Shown in pieces: positions 1 through 7,597 of a DNA stretch of 64,000 nt. The first letter of the stretch is position 1; the number at the start of each line of letters is the position of its first letter. Origin of the DNA: Oribacterium sp. oral taxon 078 str. F0262 (GTDB taxonomy: Bacteria; Bacillota; Clostridia; Lachnospirales; Lachnospiraceae); assembly GCF_000160135.1 (NCBI RefSeq), contig NZ_GG729934.1:578080-642079 (forward strand), given 5' to 3'. A program made the position numbers and the translations under genes. The notes below the pieces were generated by a model. That model ran no database searches. It worked only from the letters and a program-made list of their open reading frames with translations, and had not been told where the DNA came from.

Positions 1-579
1 CCAGTCCGCGGCGCTCCCTCCCTTTCGCTCCGAAATCCTTTTGCTTAGAATGCTTGCCGCTCCGAGTTCTTCGAAGGAGCTTCCCCGCATATGCATATAG
101 CCGACCTCGCAGGCAGAGCCGGTGAAGCCGCGGAGGATTTTCCCATCGAGAATCGCGGCTCCTCCGATTCCGGTCCCTATCGTAAGGCAGAGCGCACTGG
201 AGCTCCCCTTCGCAGCCCCCGAGCGATATTCGGCGAGGGCCGCGCAGTTGACATCATTTTCGATCTCACAGGGGATTCCGAAGCGTTCCTCCATCGGCTG
301 CTTGAACTCCGTCCCGCTGTAGTCCGGTATCGTCGGACCGGCGCAGACGATCCTTCCCCGCCGAATATCCACGATGCCCGCGGAGGAGATGGCAATCCCG
401 GAAATTTCCTCCCCGCGGGAGAGAAGCTCTTCCGTAAGTCCCATGACCCTCTTCTGGATCCAGCCCCTTCCGCGCCCGGATTCTGTCTTTATGCTATTTC
501 GAAAGAGGATCCGATCTTCTTCTGACAGCGCATACTTGATCGCCGTCCCTCCGATATCGATGAGAATGTATTTCCCCAT
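1..579 (-). CDS. ROK-family sugar kinase, C-terminus outside window
   Basis: The frame starts at an ATG whose complement ends at 579, after a GGAG site, and stays open to base 1, so only the first 193 codons are present. The N-terminus MGKYILIDIGGTAIKYAL is the ROK phosphate-binding DxGGT signature. Near residues 90-135 are AGIVD, END and LTIGTGIGGA, the central ROK sugar/ATP-binding segments. ROK kinases phosphorylate glucose, N-acetylmannosamine or related sugars in the cytoplasm. Because nanE and nagB follow in the same cluster, N-acetylmannosamine kinase is the likeliest activity, but that is inferred from context. The zinc-binding cysteine motif would lie beyond the window edge. Confidence 0.85.
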   Translation of the reverse strand, partial: MGKYILIDIGGTAIKYALSEEDRILFRNSIKTESGRGRGWIQKRVMGLTEELLSRGEEISGIAISSAGIVDIRRGRIVCAGPTIPDYSGTEFKQPMEERFGIPCEIENDVNCAALAEYRSGAAKGSSSALCLTIGTGIGGAAILDGKILRGFTGSACEVGYMHMRGSSFEELGAASILSKRISERKGGSAADW

Positions 580-645
580 AGACGCTGCCTCCGCTCCTTC
601 AAGGCTGCCTTCCCTCACTCCTTAAGGATATGCTTAATATGCTTA

Positions 646-939
646 TCAGGAAAACGGCCGGGTGCCGGAATCATTATAGCGGGTGAGGATGCGTTTTGCC
701 AGCTCTCCCGCAAGGGCCCGGTGCGCATCCGGGCTGAGATGCATATAATCATAAGGATACATTTCCACACCGGGAATCACGGTTGTCCGCCCGGAAAGTC
801 CCTCCTCTATCACGGAATACCCCTCCCCGAGAAGCTTCGCCAGATGCCCGGGCCAGCGAGTTTCTCTATCGAATCTCCCGCCGGTCCTGGAATCATATCC
901 GTGCGTATTGGAATCTCCGAAGCAGACGATTGTTCTCAT
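646..939 (-). pseudogene. SGNH/GDSL hydrolase with internal in-frame deletion
   Basis: The ATG at 939 follows AGGAG at a good distance and gives only 97 residues, against about 200 for the family. The start carries block I, CFGDSNTHGYD, then EEGLSGRTTV. The text then jumps to YPYDYMHLSPDAH, the catalytic Asp-His block that normally ends the protein. The middle, with blocks II/III including the GxND region, is absent. Both ends remain in one frame, so the loss is an in-frame deletion of roughly 90 codons. Intact relatives are sialate O-acetylesterases or lysophospholipase-like enzymes. This copy is unlikely to fold into an active enzyme. It is directly downstream of a transporter remnant. Confidence 0.75.
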
Positions 940-947
940 TTTTTCTC

Positions 948-1070
948 CTATCCCTTTACGGCTCCCATGGCCAGTCCCTGAACGAATTGCTTTTGCATAA
1001 GCCATACCAAAAGGAGGACCGGCAGCAGAGTTATGAGCGAGGTGGCCGCCATAGGGCCGACGATGAAATC
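948..1070 (-). pseudogene. C-terminal remnant of sugar ABC permease (MalG type)
   Basis: Read on the minus strand, this stretch encodes about 40 residues: MAATSLITLLPVLLLVWLMQ followed by KQFVQGLAMGAVKG and a TAG stop. That is the typical last membrane segment and GAVKG tail of carbohydrate ABC permeases; intact copies in this window end the same way (17227 and 34571). Upstream of about 1070 the frame no longer resembles a permease, so the rest of the transporter was deleted. The stop codon abuts the ribosome site of the SGNH remnant, showing they once formed one operon. The 117 bases between here and nanE hold no gene I can recognise. Confidence 0.75.
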
Positions 1071-1187
1071 ACATAGCCTCCATCGAGCGCCGAGGCTGAC
1101 AGATAGCCTTCCGCAGAGCCGAGATATGACAGAAAAGGAAGCTCTTCTTCCATAATATTACGAAAGGGCAATAGATCCGGCGCCTCC

Positions 1188-1880
1188 CTATGGCTCTGAC
1201 AGCGCCTCGGCAAAGGCCTTCGTGATAAGCTGCGGTCTCGTGATAATAGAACCGACCACGACAGCAAAAGCCCCGAGCTCGATCACTCTCCTCGCCTTCT
1301 GCGGCGTGTCTATATTTCCCTCCGCGATCACCCTGTGAGAAACCCGGGCCAGAATCTCCCGGAGAATCCGGAAATCATCCCGCTCTATGTGATCTCCCGC
1401 AGATTGCTCGGTATAGCCCACAAGGGTCGTGCCGATAAAGTCAAAGCCCAGCTCATCGGCATGGACCGCCTCCTCCACCGTCGAGCAGTCCGCCATATAA
1501 AGCTGCTCCGGATAAATTCTTTTAAGCTCTCTGAAAAAATCATCCAGCGTGACCCCGCCCGGTCTCAGCCGCTCCGTGGCATCCACCGCGATGATTTCAG
1601 GTCCCGCCTCCATCAGCTCCTCTACCTCCCTCATCGTGGGAGTGATATAGATCTCGCTGTCCTCATAATCTCTTTTTACGATTCCGATCAGCGGCAGATC
1701 TACCCTGGATCGAATCTCCAGTATATCCTCCTTCGTATTTGCGCGGATTCCGGCCGCTCCCCCCATCTTCGCCGCAAGCGCCATCCTCCCCATAATAAAG
1801 GATGAGTGCAGGGGCTCCCTGGGAAGCGCCTGACAGGATACGATCAGGCGTCCCTTTAAGCTTTCCACTTTTTGATTCAT
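1188..1880 (-). CDS. nanE: N-acetylmannosamine-6-phosphate 2-epimerase
   Basis: This is a 230-residue NanE-family TIM barrel, the family's normal size. The ATG at 1880 is chosen because GGAGG lies just upstream and MNQKVESLKGRLIVSCQALP is the usual N-terminus. Recognisable segments are GIRANTKEDI, GIVKRDY with the catalytic-region lysine, EIIAVDATERLRPGG, and the barrel-closing VIAEGNID and VVVGSIITRP. The enzyme converts ManNAc-6-P to GlcNAc-6-P in sialic acid catabolism. With the ROK kinase downstream and NagB divergent, a ManNAc-to-fructose-6-P route is nearly present; nanA and nagA are not in the window. Confidence 0.93.
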   Translation of the reverse strand: MNQKVESLKGRLIVSCQALPREPLHSSFIMGRMALAAKMGGAAGIRANTKEDILEIRSRVDLPLIGIVKRDYEDSEIYITPTMREVEELMEAGPEIIAVDATERLRPGGVTLDDFFRELKRIYPEQLYMADCSTVEEAVHADELGFDFIGTTLVGYTEQSAGDHIERDDFRILREILARVSHRVIAEGNIDTPQKARRVIELGAFAVVVGSIITRPQLITKAFAEALSEP

Positions 1881-2062
1881 ATGCCGAGGCCTCCTAATAT
1901 CCCAGAGTATAAGCAGGCGTAATTTTATTTTCAATGATTCGGCGCATTTCAGAAATATCTTTCTCTTTTTTCGAAGTATTGCACGATATCTCATATATTA
2001 TATAAACTTATTTTATCTATTATCCATGAATTTAGAAATGCATTTCAGAAAGGGAAGATTCA

Positions 2063-2091
2063 TTGAAATTTGATCTTGGCTTTGTTAAGAT
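2063..2091 (+). promoter_or_regulatory. Predicted sigma-A promoter for nagB
   Basis: TTGAAA at 2063-2068, a 17-base spacer and TAAGAT at 2086-2091 make a good sigma-A promoter. It would give a leader of about 95 bases before the nagB ATG at 2192. The intergenic space to the divergent nanE is 311 bases, enough for regulator sites, but I see no clear palindrome. Confidence 0.55.
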
Positions 2092-2191
2092 GATTAGGCG
2101 CTCAAGGCTGTTTTCGCGCCGCGAAGGCCTGCCCGCATTTTTGCATTATTTTGTCCCGCTGCATGCTGTCTTTCTTCAAAGAGGTGCTGAA

Positions 2192-2923
2192 ATGTTTTCA
2201 TTGGAAATAACAAAGGATTATCAGGAGCTGAGTGAAAAAGCCGCGGAGCTTGTAGCAAAGCAGCTCAAAAAGAAGGCGAATTCCGTTCTGGGACTCGCGA
2301 CCGGCTCCACCCCGCTTGGCTGCTATGAACAGCTGGTCAAGCTCTATAAAGCGGGAGAGCTGGACTTTTCGGAGGTCCACTCCGTGAATCTCGACGAATA
2401 TCGGGGCCTCGCAGCGGAAGATAAAAACAGCTACCGCCATTTCATGGACGAAAACTTATTCTCTAAAATCAACATAGTGAAAGAGCACACCCATGTTCCG
2501 GACGGGATGGAAGAAAACAGGGAGAAAGCCTGCAAGGACTACGACGCAAAGATCCTCTCTGTCGGAGAGATCGATCTCCAGATCCTCGGGCTCGGCCTCG
2601 ACGGGCACATCGGATTTAACGAGCCTGCGGACTCTTTCTCGAAGGGGACAAACTGCGTAAGGCTGACGGATGAGACGATCGAATCCAATCAGCGCTTCTT
2701 CCAATCAAAAGAAGAGGTTCCGCAGGAGGCCTATACCATGGGAATCGGGAGTATCTTCTCCGCAAAAAAGATCCTCCTCCTCGTATCCGGGAAAGCCAAA
2801 GCGGAGATTCTCGAAAAAGCTCTCAGGGGTCCGGTCACGCCGCGTGTCCCCGCCTCCATCCTTCAGTTCCACAGGGATCTCACTGTCCTCGCAGACGAAG
2901 AGGCCGCTTCCGCTCTCTCCTGA
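2192..2923 (+). CDS. nagB: Glucosamine-6-phosphate deaminase
   Basis: The 243-residue product from ATG 2192 (preceded by AAAGAGGTG) has NagB family length. The open frame extends further upstream, but MFSLEITKDYQELSEKAAEL is the normal start. LATGSTPLGCYEQL is the phosphate-binding loop and VNLDEYRGL carries the catalytic-site Asp. LGLGLDGHIGFNEP carries the ring-opening Asp-His pair. It converts glucosamine-6-P to fructose-6-P and ammonia in the cytoplasm, the last step of amino-sugar catabolism. It is divergent from nanE and followed by a strong terminator, so it is probably monocistronic. Confidence 0.95.
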   Translation: MFSLEITKDYQELSEKAAELVAKQLKKKANSVLGLATGSTPLGCYEQLVKLYKAGELDFSEVHSVNLDEYRGLAAEDKNSYRHFMDENLFSKINIVKEHTHVPDGMEENREKACKDYDAKILSVGEIDLQILGLGLDGHIGFNEPADSFSKGTNCVRLTDETIESNQRFFQSKEEVPQEAYTMGIGSIFSAKKILLLVSGKAKAEILEKALRGPVTPRVPASILQFHRDLTVLADEEAASALS

Positions 2924-2947
2924 AACCCTGTCCTGCATCGGCAGAAG

Positions 2948-2976
2948 AAGAGGCGTCTGAGCTGCGCCTCTTTTTA
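2948..2976 (+). terminator. Rho-independent terminator of nagB
   Basis: AAGAGGCG (2948-2955) pairs with CGCCTCTT (2965-2972) around a 9-base loop, followed by T-rich sequence. It sits 25 bases after the nagB stop. Confidence 0.85.
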
Positions 2977-3045
2977 AATTTCGAAAGGACAGAAGGATCA
3001 GAGCGGAAAGACCGAAAAGGGAAAAGCAAAATTCATAATTTATCT

Positions 3046-3070
3046 CCACCCGCATAGCGGGTGGTTTTTT
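3046..3070 (+). terminator. Stem-loop with T-tract
   Basis: CCACCCGC (3046-3053) and GCGGGTGG (3057-3064) form a perfect 8-bp stem with loop ATA, then six T. It has terminator form but lies 120 bases after the nagB terminator with no gene between, so it may be part of an intergenic repeat or back up the first terminator. Confidence 0.6.
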
Positions 3071-3076
3071 GCTTCG

Positions 3077-3112
3077 CAATGCTTCACTTGCTTCACAATG
3101 CTTCACTTGCTT
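3077..3112. repeat. Short tandem repeat, period 19
   Basis: CAATGCTTCACTTGCTT occurs at 3077-3093 and again at 3096-3112. The flanks (GCTTCGCAA before, TTGCAAGCGAAGC after) continue a GCTTCGC/GCGAAGC inverted theme, so the whole block from about 3071 to 3124 could fold back. It fills the gap between nagB and the tRNA gene; I see no coding potential in it. Confidence 0.6.
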
Positions 3113-3154
3113 TGCAAGCGAAGCACATGCTCAGCAGGCTAAAGCCAAAAGCCA

Positions 3155-3184
3155 AATAAAAAAGCCTCAGACTTTCGTCTGAGG
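3155..3184 (-). terminator. Terminator after tRNA-Glu
   Basis: On the minus strand CCTCAGAC, loop GAAA, GTCTGAGG and then a T-run follow the tRNA gene by about 10 bases. The stem is perfect over 8 bp (3165-3172 with 3177-3184). Confidence 0.85.
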
Positions 3185-3194
3185 TCTCTTTTGC

Positions 3195-3266
3195 TGACAG
3201 ATCCGGGAATCGAACCCGGGATTCAGCCGTGAGAGGGCTGCGTCTTAGCCGCTTGACCAATCTGCC
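3195..3266 (-). tRNA. tRNA-Glu (CTC)
   Basis: The 72-base gene folds as a cloverleaf. Acceptor GGCAGAT pairs with ATCTGTC (one G-U), the D-arm holds TTGGTCAAGCGG, and the anticodon stem CAGCC/GGCTG has loop CTCTCAC with anticodon CTC. The T-arm is CCCGG-GTTCGAT-CCGGG. CCA is not encoded; the base after the acceptor is A. A terminator lies just downstream. Confidence 0.95.
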
Positions 3267-3321
3267 TTTCCATGTCGCTCTCCCTGCGACCTTCTCATGA
3301 TAGCAGACGGGAAAAAAGCTG

Positions 3322-4653
3322 TCAACAGATTTTTTCAAAATCCGAGAAAAAATCCGGATAGGAGATTCGGATGCAGTCACTGCCATGGATCCGGAGGAAG
3401 CTTCCCGGCTCTTCCAGCAGGCCGAGAACGGCAAAGCTCATCGCAATCCGATGATCCCCCCGGCTGTCGATCTCCGCTTCCCGAAGGGAGAGCTTCTCTC
3501 CCTGCCCCAGGATTCTCATGCCGTCCTCTCTCTCCTCTACGGATACTCCCAGCGCGCGAAGTCCCTCCGCGACCGCAGAGATTCGATCGGATTCCTTCTG
3601 TCTGAGATCAGCCGCATCCTTTATGAGCGTCTCCCCCTCCGCGGCGGCTGCGGCAGCGGCAATCACCGGGAGTTCATCGATCAGGCGGGGGATGAGAGCG
3701 CCGGAGATCGTCGTCCCATGCAACTTCGAATGCCTGACCCTCAGATCGGAGACCTCTTCTCCCGCGATGATTCTGTTCCTTTCCGAAGAGATATCGCCTC
3801 CCATACTCCGATAGACCTCCAAAATCCCATCCCTTGTGGGATTGGTGCCCACATTCCGAAGAAGAAGCTCCGAGCCCGGAACGATCAGGGCGGCAGTGAG
3901 GAAATAGGCGGCGGATGAGATGTCGCCCGGGATGAAAAGGGGATTCGGAAAAGAGGCAAGGCGCTCCACCGGGCGCAGACGGATTTCCGTCCTCCCATCG
4001 AAAAGAGTGCGGCTCTCGATCGGGACTCCGAGGGAACGGAGCATGCGCTCCGAATGATCTCTGGAGAGTCCCGGCTCAATCACCCTGCTCTCTCCCTCCG
4101 CATAAAGTCCTGCGAGAAGGATCGCAGACTTTACCTGTGCGGAGGCCAGCGGAGACTCATAGGAAATCCCGCGGAGCGCCCTCCCATGGATATGAAGCGG
4201 TGCCCGGCCGTCCCCCCGCTCCGAAAAGATATCCGCTCCCATCTCCGTGAGCGGGCGAATCACACGCCCCATCGGCCTCCGTCTGATACTCTCATCCCCG
4301 CTCAGGACAGAATCAAAGCGCTGCGCGGAGAGAAGACCGGAGAGAAGACGCATGGTCGTTCCGGAATTCCCACAATCGAGAATTCTCTCCGGAGCCCTCA
4401 GCCCGCGAAGCCCGACGCCCCGCAGCAAAAGCTCCGGCCCGCTCTCTCCTTCACGGCTCTCGATCGAAACCCCCATCTCCCGAAGACAGCGGATCGTGGA
4501 AATACAGTCCGCCCCATAGAGGAAGCCGCGGATCCTCGTCTCCCCTTCCGTAAGGGCCGACAGCATGAGGGCGCGGTGGGAAATGCTTTTATCCCCGGGG
4601 ACAGTGAGCTCTCCCCGGAGGGCTCTCCCTTTCCCATAAATTTTCTGATCCAT
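3322..4653 (-). CDS. aroA: 3-phosphoshikimate 1-carboxyvinyltransferase (EPSP synthase)
   Basis: The product has 443 residues, slightly longer than the usual 425-430. VPGDKSISHRALMLSAL is the shikimate-phosphate loop and DCGNSGTTMRLLSG binds phosphoenolpyruvate. RLIDELPVIAAAAA has the catalytic Asp, LRQKESDRI the Lys-Glu pair, and GDHRIAMSFAVLG the C-terminal signature. The enzyme makes EPSP in the shikimate pathway in the cytoplasm. Its ATG overlaps the stop of the upstream kinase-like gene by one base, so the two are translationally coupled. No other aro genes are nearby. Confidence 0.96.
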   Translation of the reverse strand: MDQKIYGKGRALRGELTVPGDKSISHRALMLSALTEGETRIRGFLYGADCISTIRCLREMGVSIESREGESGPELLLRGVGLRGLRAPERILDCGNSGTTMRLLSGLLSAQRFDSVLSGDESIRRRPMGRVIRPLTEMGADIFSERGDGRAPLHIHGRALRGISYESPLASAQVKSAILLAGLYAEGESRVIEPGLSRDHSERMLRSLGVPIESRTLFDGRTEIRLRPVERLASFPNPLFIPGDISSAAYFLTAALIVPGSELLLRNVGTNPTRDGILEVYRSMGGDISSERNRIIAGEEVSDLRVRHSKLHGTTISGALIPRLIDELPVIAAAAAAAEGETLIKDAADLRQKESDRISAVAEGLRALGVSVEEREDGMRILGQGEKLSLREAEIDSRGDHRIAMSFAVLGLLEEPGSFLRIHGSDCIRISYPDFFSDFEKIC

Positions 4654-5291
4654 CAGTCAATATACCCCTTCATACGGATATAATCCCTCATAAGAGAAAA
4701 GAGCTCATCATAACTGATGCGGGAGGCATTGATCATGAGATCATAATTATCGAGCTTCATCCATTCCTCACCGGTATAGTACCTGTGGTACTCCCTTCTC
4801 TCCCGATCGATCTTCCGGATCCGCCGAAGAGCTTCCTCCCGGTCCGTCTTGGTATAGTCCATCGCTCTTTGAATCCGGGTCTCCAGATCCGCATAGACGA
4901 AAAGATCCACTCTTTCCCGAAATCCGGCCTCCCGAAGCACATAATTCGCGCATCGCCCGGCGATGATGCAGCTCTCCGCCTCTGCCAGCTCCTCGATCAC
5001 CTCCGCCTGGAAGCGAAAGAGATTCTCCGGCGTCACGATATGCTCTCCGACGCGGGGCTTCCCGAGCTGCGGCTTCAGCTTATCCACGATTCTGTAGAGA
5101 AGATTGGAGCCCGCCTTTTCGTCTGCAAGCCGAAAATACTGCTCCCCGATCGCCGTCTTCTCCGAAGTCAGGCTCAGGATATTCTCATCATAGAAATGAA
5201 TCCCGAGCTCCTCAGAGAGGCGCTTCCCGACGAGCCTTCCTCCGGAGCCAAACTGTCTTCCGATGGTGATGACGAAGTGTTTCTTTATCAT
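4653..5291 (-). CDS. Cytidylate-kinase-like P-loop protein
   Basis: The 212-residue product matches the cytidylate-kinase-like family common in Clostridia. Its N-terminus MIKKHFVITIGRQFGSGGR is an atypical P-loop, and IIAGRCANYVL lies near residue 112. RIRKIDRERREYHRYYTG is the Arg-rich lid, and KLDNYDLMINAS is the strand that follows. True Cmk proteins have GPAGAGKS-type loops, so the substrate cannot be assumed. Its ATG overlaps the stop of the ABC ATPase gene by four bases and its stop overlaps aroA, so it belongs to one long minus-strand transcript. Confidence 0.8.
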   Translation of the reverse strand: MIKKHFVITIGRQFGSGGRLVGKRLSEELGIHFYDENILSLTSEKTAIGEQYFRLADEKAGSNLLYRIVDKLKPQLGKPRVGEHIVTPENLFRFQAEVIEELAEAESCIIAGRCANYVLREAGFRERVDLFVYADLETRIQRAMDYTKTDREEALRRIRKIDRERREYHRYYTGEEWMKLDNYDLMINASRISYDELFSLMRDYIRMKGYID

Positions 5292-6169
5292 GGCTCTTCT
5301 CCCCCTCTTCTCTCCTCCCGTCCTCTCTCTCCCCGCTCCGCCTCCTCCCGCATAGAGCCCTTGGGAAAGGCGGAGAGAAGAATCCTGTCATTGTTGAATT
5401 CCCGGCCGGCATTGCCCGCAAAGCGGTCTAAGAGATCCTGTACCGTCATCCCGGCTCTCTCCTCCCCGGATACATCGAGCACGACAGTGCCCCGGTTCAT
5501 CATGAGCGTCCGATTTCCGAGGGAGAGGGCCTGATTCATATTGTGCGTGATCATAAGGCAACTTATCTTTCTCTCCCGGATAATATTCTCCGTGAGAAGC
5601 AGGACCTTCTCCGCCGTCGCGGGATCGAGCGCCGCCGTGTGCTCATCCAGAAGGAGAAGCTTCGGCGTCACCATCGTCGCCATGAGAAGGGTCAAAGCCT
5701 GCCGCTGTCCACCGGAGAGAAGCCCCACCGGCTGATCCATCCGTTCCTCCAGCCCCATATTGAGGAGGGAAAGCTGCTCCCGGAAACGCTCCTTTTCCCT
5801 TTTCCCCACTCTGCTGAAAAAAGAATAGCGGCTCCCGGAGGCCCGGAGATAGGCGACGGAAAGATTCTCCTCGATGCTCATATGCGGCGCGGTCCCCATA
5901 AGGGGATCCTGGAAGAGGCGGCCGATCTCCCGGCTCCTAAGATGCTCCGGGCGGAAGGTAATATCCTCCCCGTCGAGCTCGATGAAACCGGAATCTGTGA
6001 GGAAGCTCCCCGCGATCGCGTTGAAAAGTGTGGACTTCCCCGCCCCGTTTGAGCCGACAATGGCCGCGAAATCCCCGTCGGGAAGAATGAGACTCAGCCG
6101 GTCCAGCGCCCTCCTCTCATTGACGGTGCCCGGATAGAAGGTCTTCGAAATGGATTCGATCCTAAGCAT
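5288..6169 (-). CDS. trpZ: ABC transporter ATPase, TrpZ type
   Basis: The product from ATG 6169 has 293 residues. It carries Walker A GSNGAGKST, Q-loop region RLFQDP, signature LLSGGQRQAL, Walker B LLLLDEHTAALDP and switch ITHNMNQAL. The DEHTAALD text is typical of ATPases partnered with PF04392-type binding proteins. An acidic/arginine-rich tail of about 40 residues after PKGSM is low complexity. The start overlaps the permease stop by 8 bases. As the third gene behind a Trp-specific T-box it should energise tryptophan uptake; that assignment rests on the leader and gene order, not on the ATPase itself. Confidence 0.9.
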   Translation of the reverse strand: MLRIESISKTFYPGTVNERRALDRLSLILPDGDFAAIVGSNGAGKSTLFNAIAGSFLTDSGFIELDGEDITFRPEHLRSREIGRLFQDPLMGTAPHMSIEENLSVAYLRASGSRYSFFSRVGKREKERFREQLSLLNMGLEERMDQPVGLLSGGQRQALTLLMATMVTPKLLLLDEHTAALDPATAEKVLLLTENIIRERKISCLMITHNMNQALSLGNRTLMMNRGTVVLDVSGEERAGMTVQDLLDRFAGNAGREFNNDRILLSAFPKGSMREEAERGERGREERRGGEEP

Positions 6170-7112
6170 GTCCCTCCCCCCTCTCTCTCCGCCTCTCCCG
6201 CATGGCTCTCCGCCTCTTTCTCTCAAAAGAGAGAAGCTCCTTCGCCCTTGGGGCGGCGATCGCAAATGCGACGATCAGGGCGGAGACCAGCTTGAAGGCC
6301 TCGGTCGGAGCCTTCAGGCGAAGTGCGACTGCGATGACCAGACGATAGAGGCAGGAGCCGATCACCACGCCCAGGATGCGCATCGTCATCTTCTTCCTCC
6401 CGAAGATAGTCTCCCCGATCACAAGGGAGGCCAGCGCGATCGTCACCATGCCGATTCCCAGATTGATGTCGCTGCTCTTATTGTATTGCCCAATCAGGGA
6501 ACCGGCAAGAGCGGTGAGAGAATTTGCGGCGCAGAGCCCCACGGTGATCGTAAAAGCGGGGTTGATGGAAGACGCGCGCACCATTGCCGGGCTGTCTCCG
6601 GTGGCCCGGATGGACAGGCCGAGACGGGTGCTCAGAAAAAGGCGAAGCACGGAGGCAGTCAGGAGAAGTAAAAGGGCGAGGAGAATCAGGCTGCTCCAGT
6701 CCTGCCAGAACGCGGAGCCGGAGATTCCCTGGAAGAGAGAAAAGATCGTCTCCGTCCCAAAGATGGAAAGATTCGAGGAAAATCCCATCACAGCGAGATT
6801 CACAGTGTAGAGCCCGGTGTTCACAATGATGCCCGCGAGGATGCTCTCCACGCCGAGACGGGTCTGGAGAAAGGCCGTGACATATCCGGAGCAGACCCCC
6901 GCCAGCATAGCGGCGAAAATGCCCAGGATCGGATGTCCCGCGATCGTGAGAACCGCGCCCACAGCGGATCCCAGAGTATAGCAGCCGTCCGTGGAGAGAT
7001 CGCAGATATTCAATATACTGTAGCTCATAAAAAGGGAAAGCGCCACCAAGGAATAGATCAGCCCGACCTCAAGCGCCGTCCGGATAATCCCCGCCGTCAG
7101 AAATGCCGTCAC
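6162..7112 (-). CDS. trpY: ABC transporter permease, TrpY type
   Basis: The 316-residue protein has 8-9 hydrophobic segments and belongs to the BPD_transp_2 class (branched-chain amino acid/sugar type permeases). GVESILAGIIVNTGLY and the late loop around GETIFGRKK fit the TrpY/uncharacterised-permease subgroup. The start is GTG at 7110-7112 with GAGGAGACGAA before it. The C-terminus ends in a highly basic ERKRRRAMRERRRERGEGHA stretch, longer than usual. It lies between the ATPase gene (8-base overlap) and the binding protein gene, from which it is separated by an unusual 485-base repetitive gap. Confidence 0.9.
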   Translation of the reverse strand: MTAFLTAGIIRTALEVGLIYSLVALSLFMSYSILNICDLSTDGCYTLGSAVGAVLTIAGHPILGIFAAMLAGVCSGYVTAFLQTRLGVESILAGIIVNTGLYTVNLAVMGFSSNLSIFGTETIFSLFQGISGSAFWQDWSSLILLALLLLLTASVLRLFLSTRLGLSIRATGDSPAMVRASSINPAFTITVGLCAANSLTALAGSLIGQYNKSSDINLGIGMVTIALASLVIGETIFGRKKMTMRILGVVIGSCLYRLVIAVALRLKAPTEAFKLVSALIVAFAIAAPRAKELLSFERKRRRAMRERRRERGEGHA

Positions 7113-7597
7113 TTCGTCTCCTCTCTATCGGAAGCATACTCCGGGCCCGCGAAAATTTCCTGTCCGCTCCTCTATGCTAAGCTCCGATCCGCTTTGAACC
7201 AGCTTATAAATCCCATGCCGCTTTGTCCGTCTGCCGCCCCGGCGACTCGGCTTCGCCCTGCCCCACAGCACTGTATGCATAAGTCCCCGGATTGCTCCGC
7301 AGCCCTGCTGCTCTCGCAATCCTTAACAGGTATTCGCATTTCGGGCTGCCGCCCTGCCGTTTTGTCCGTCTGCGCACAGGCCGTCTGCCGCCCCGGCGAC
7401 TCGGCTTCGCCCGGGTGGCTTCAGCCGATCTCCCTCCGGGAGACACTTCTCTTCGAGAAGTGGTCAAGTACGCTCCGAGTCTGCCTGATGGCAGACTTCT
7501 ACGCTCGCGCCGCTGGCCGCGGCAGTCGGAGCGAGAGCGTCCTGTGCCGGGCGGACTTGCGGCAGGAAAAGCGTCTGCTCCGGCGCCTGACAGGGAC
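7113..7597. other. Repetitive, structured gap inside the trp transporter operon
   Basis: These 485 bases between trpX and trpY contain no convincing gene. They hold a 32-base direct repeat and several perfect inverted repeats. CACTTCTC (7444-7451) pairs with GAGAAGTG (7455-7462), and AGTCTGCC (7478-7485) with GGCAGACT (7490-7497). CGCTCCGA (7471-7478) can pair with TCGGAGCG further on, enclosing the second hairpin. It looks like an inserted G+C-rich intergenic repeat or a structured transcript segment. None of the hairpins has an obvious T-tract on the minus strand. Confidence 0.6.
7227..7412. repeat. 32-bp direct repeat pair
   Basis: The same 32 bases, beginning CCGTCTGCCGCCCCGGCGAC and ending GCTTCGCCC, stand at 7227-7258 and 7381-7412 with no mismatch. 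A shorter copy of the leading TTTGTCCGTCTGC text precedes 7375. The 122-base interval contains no gene. Confidence 0.8.

Noticed and set aside
3071..3124. CRISPR-like array near the tRNA gene
   Set aside because: Only two 17-base units at a 19-base period, far too short for spacers; no cas genes in the window.
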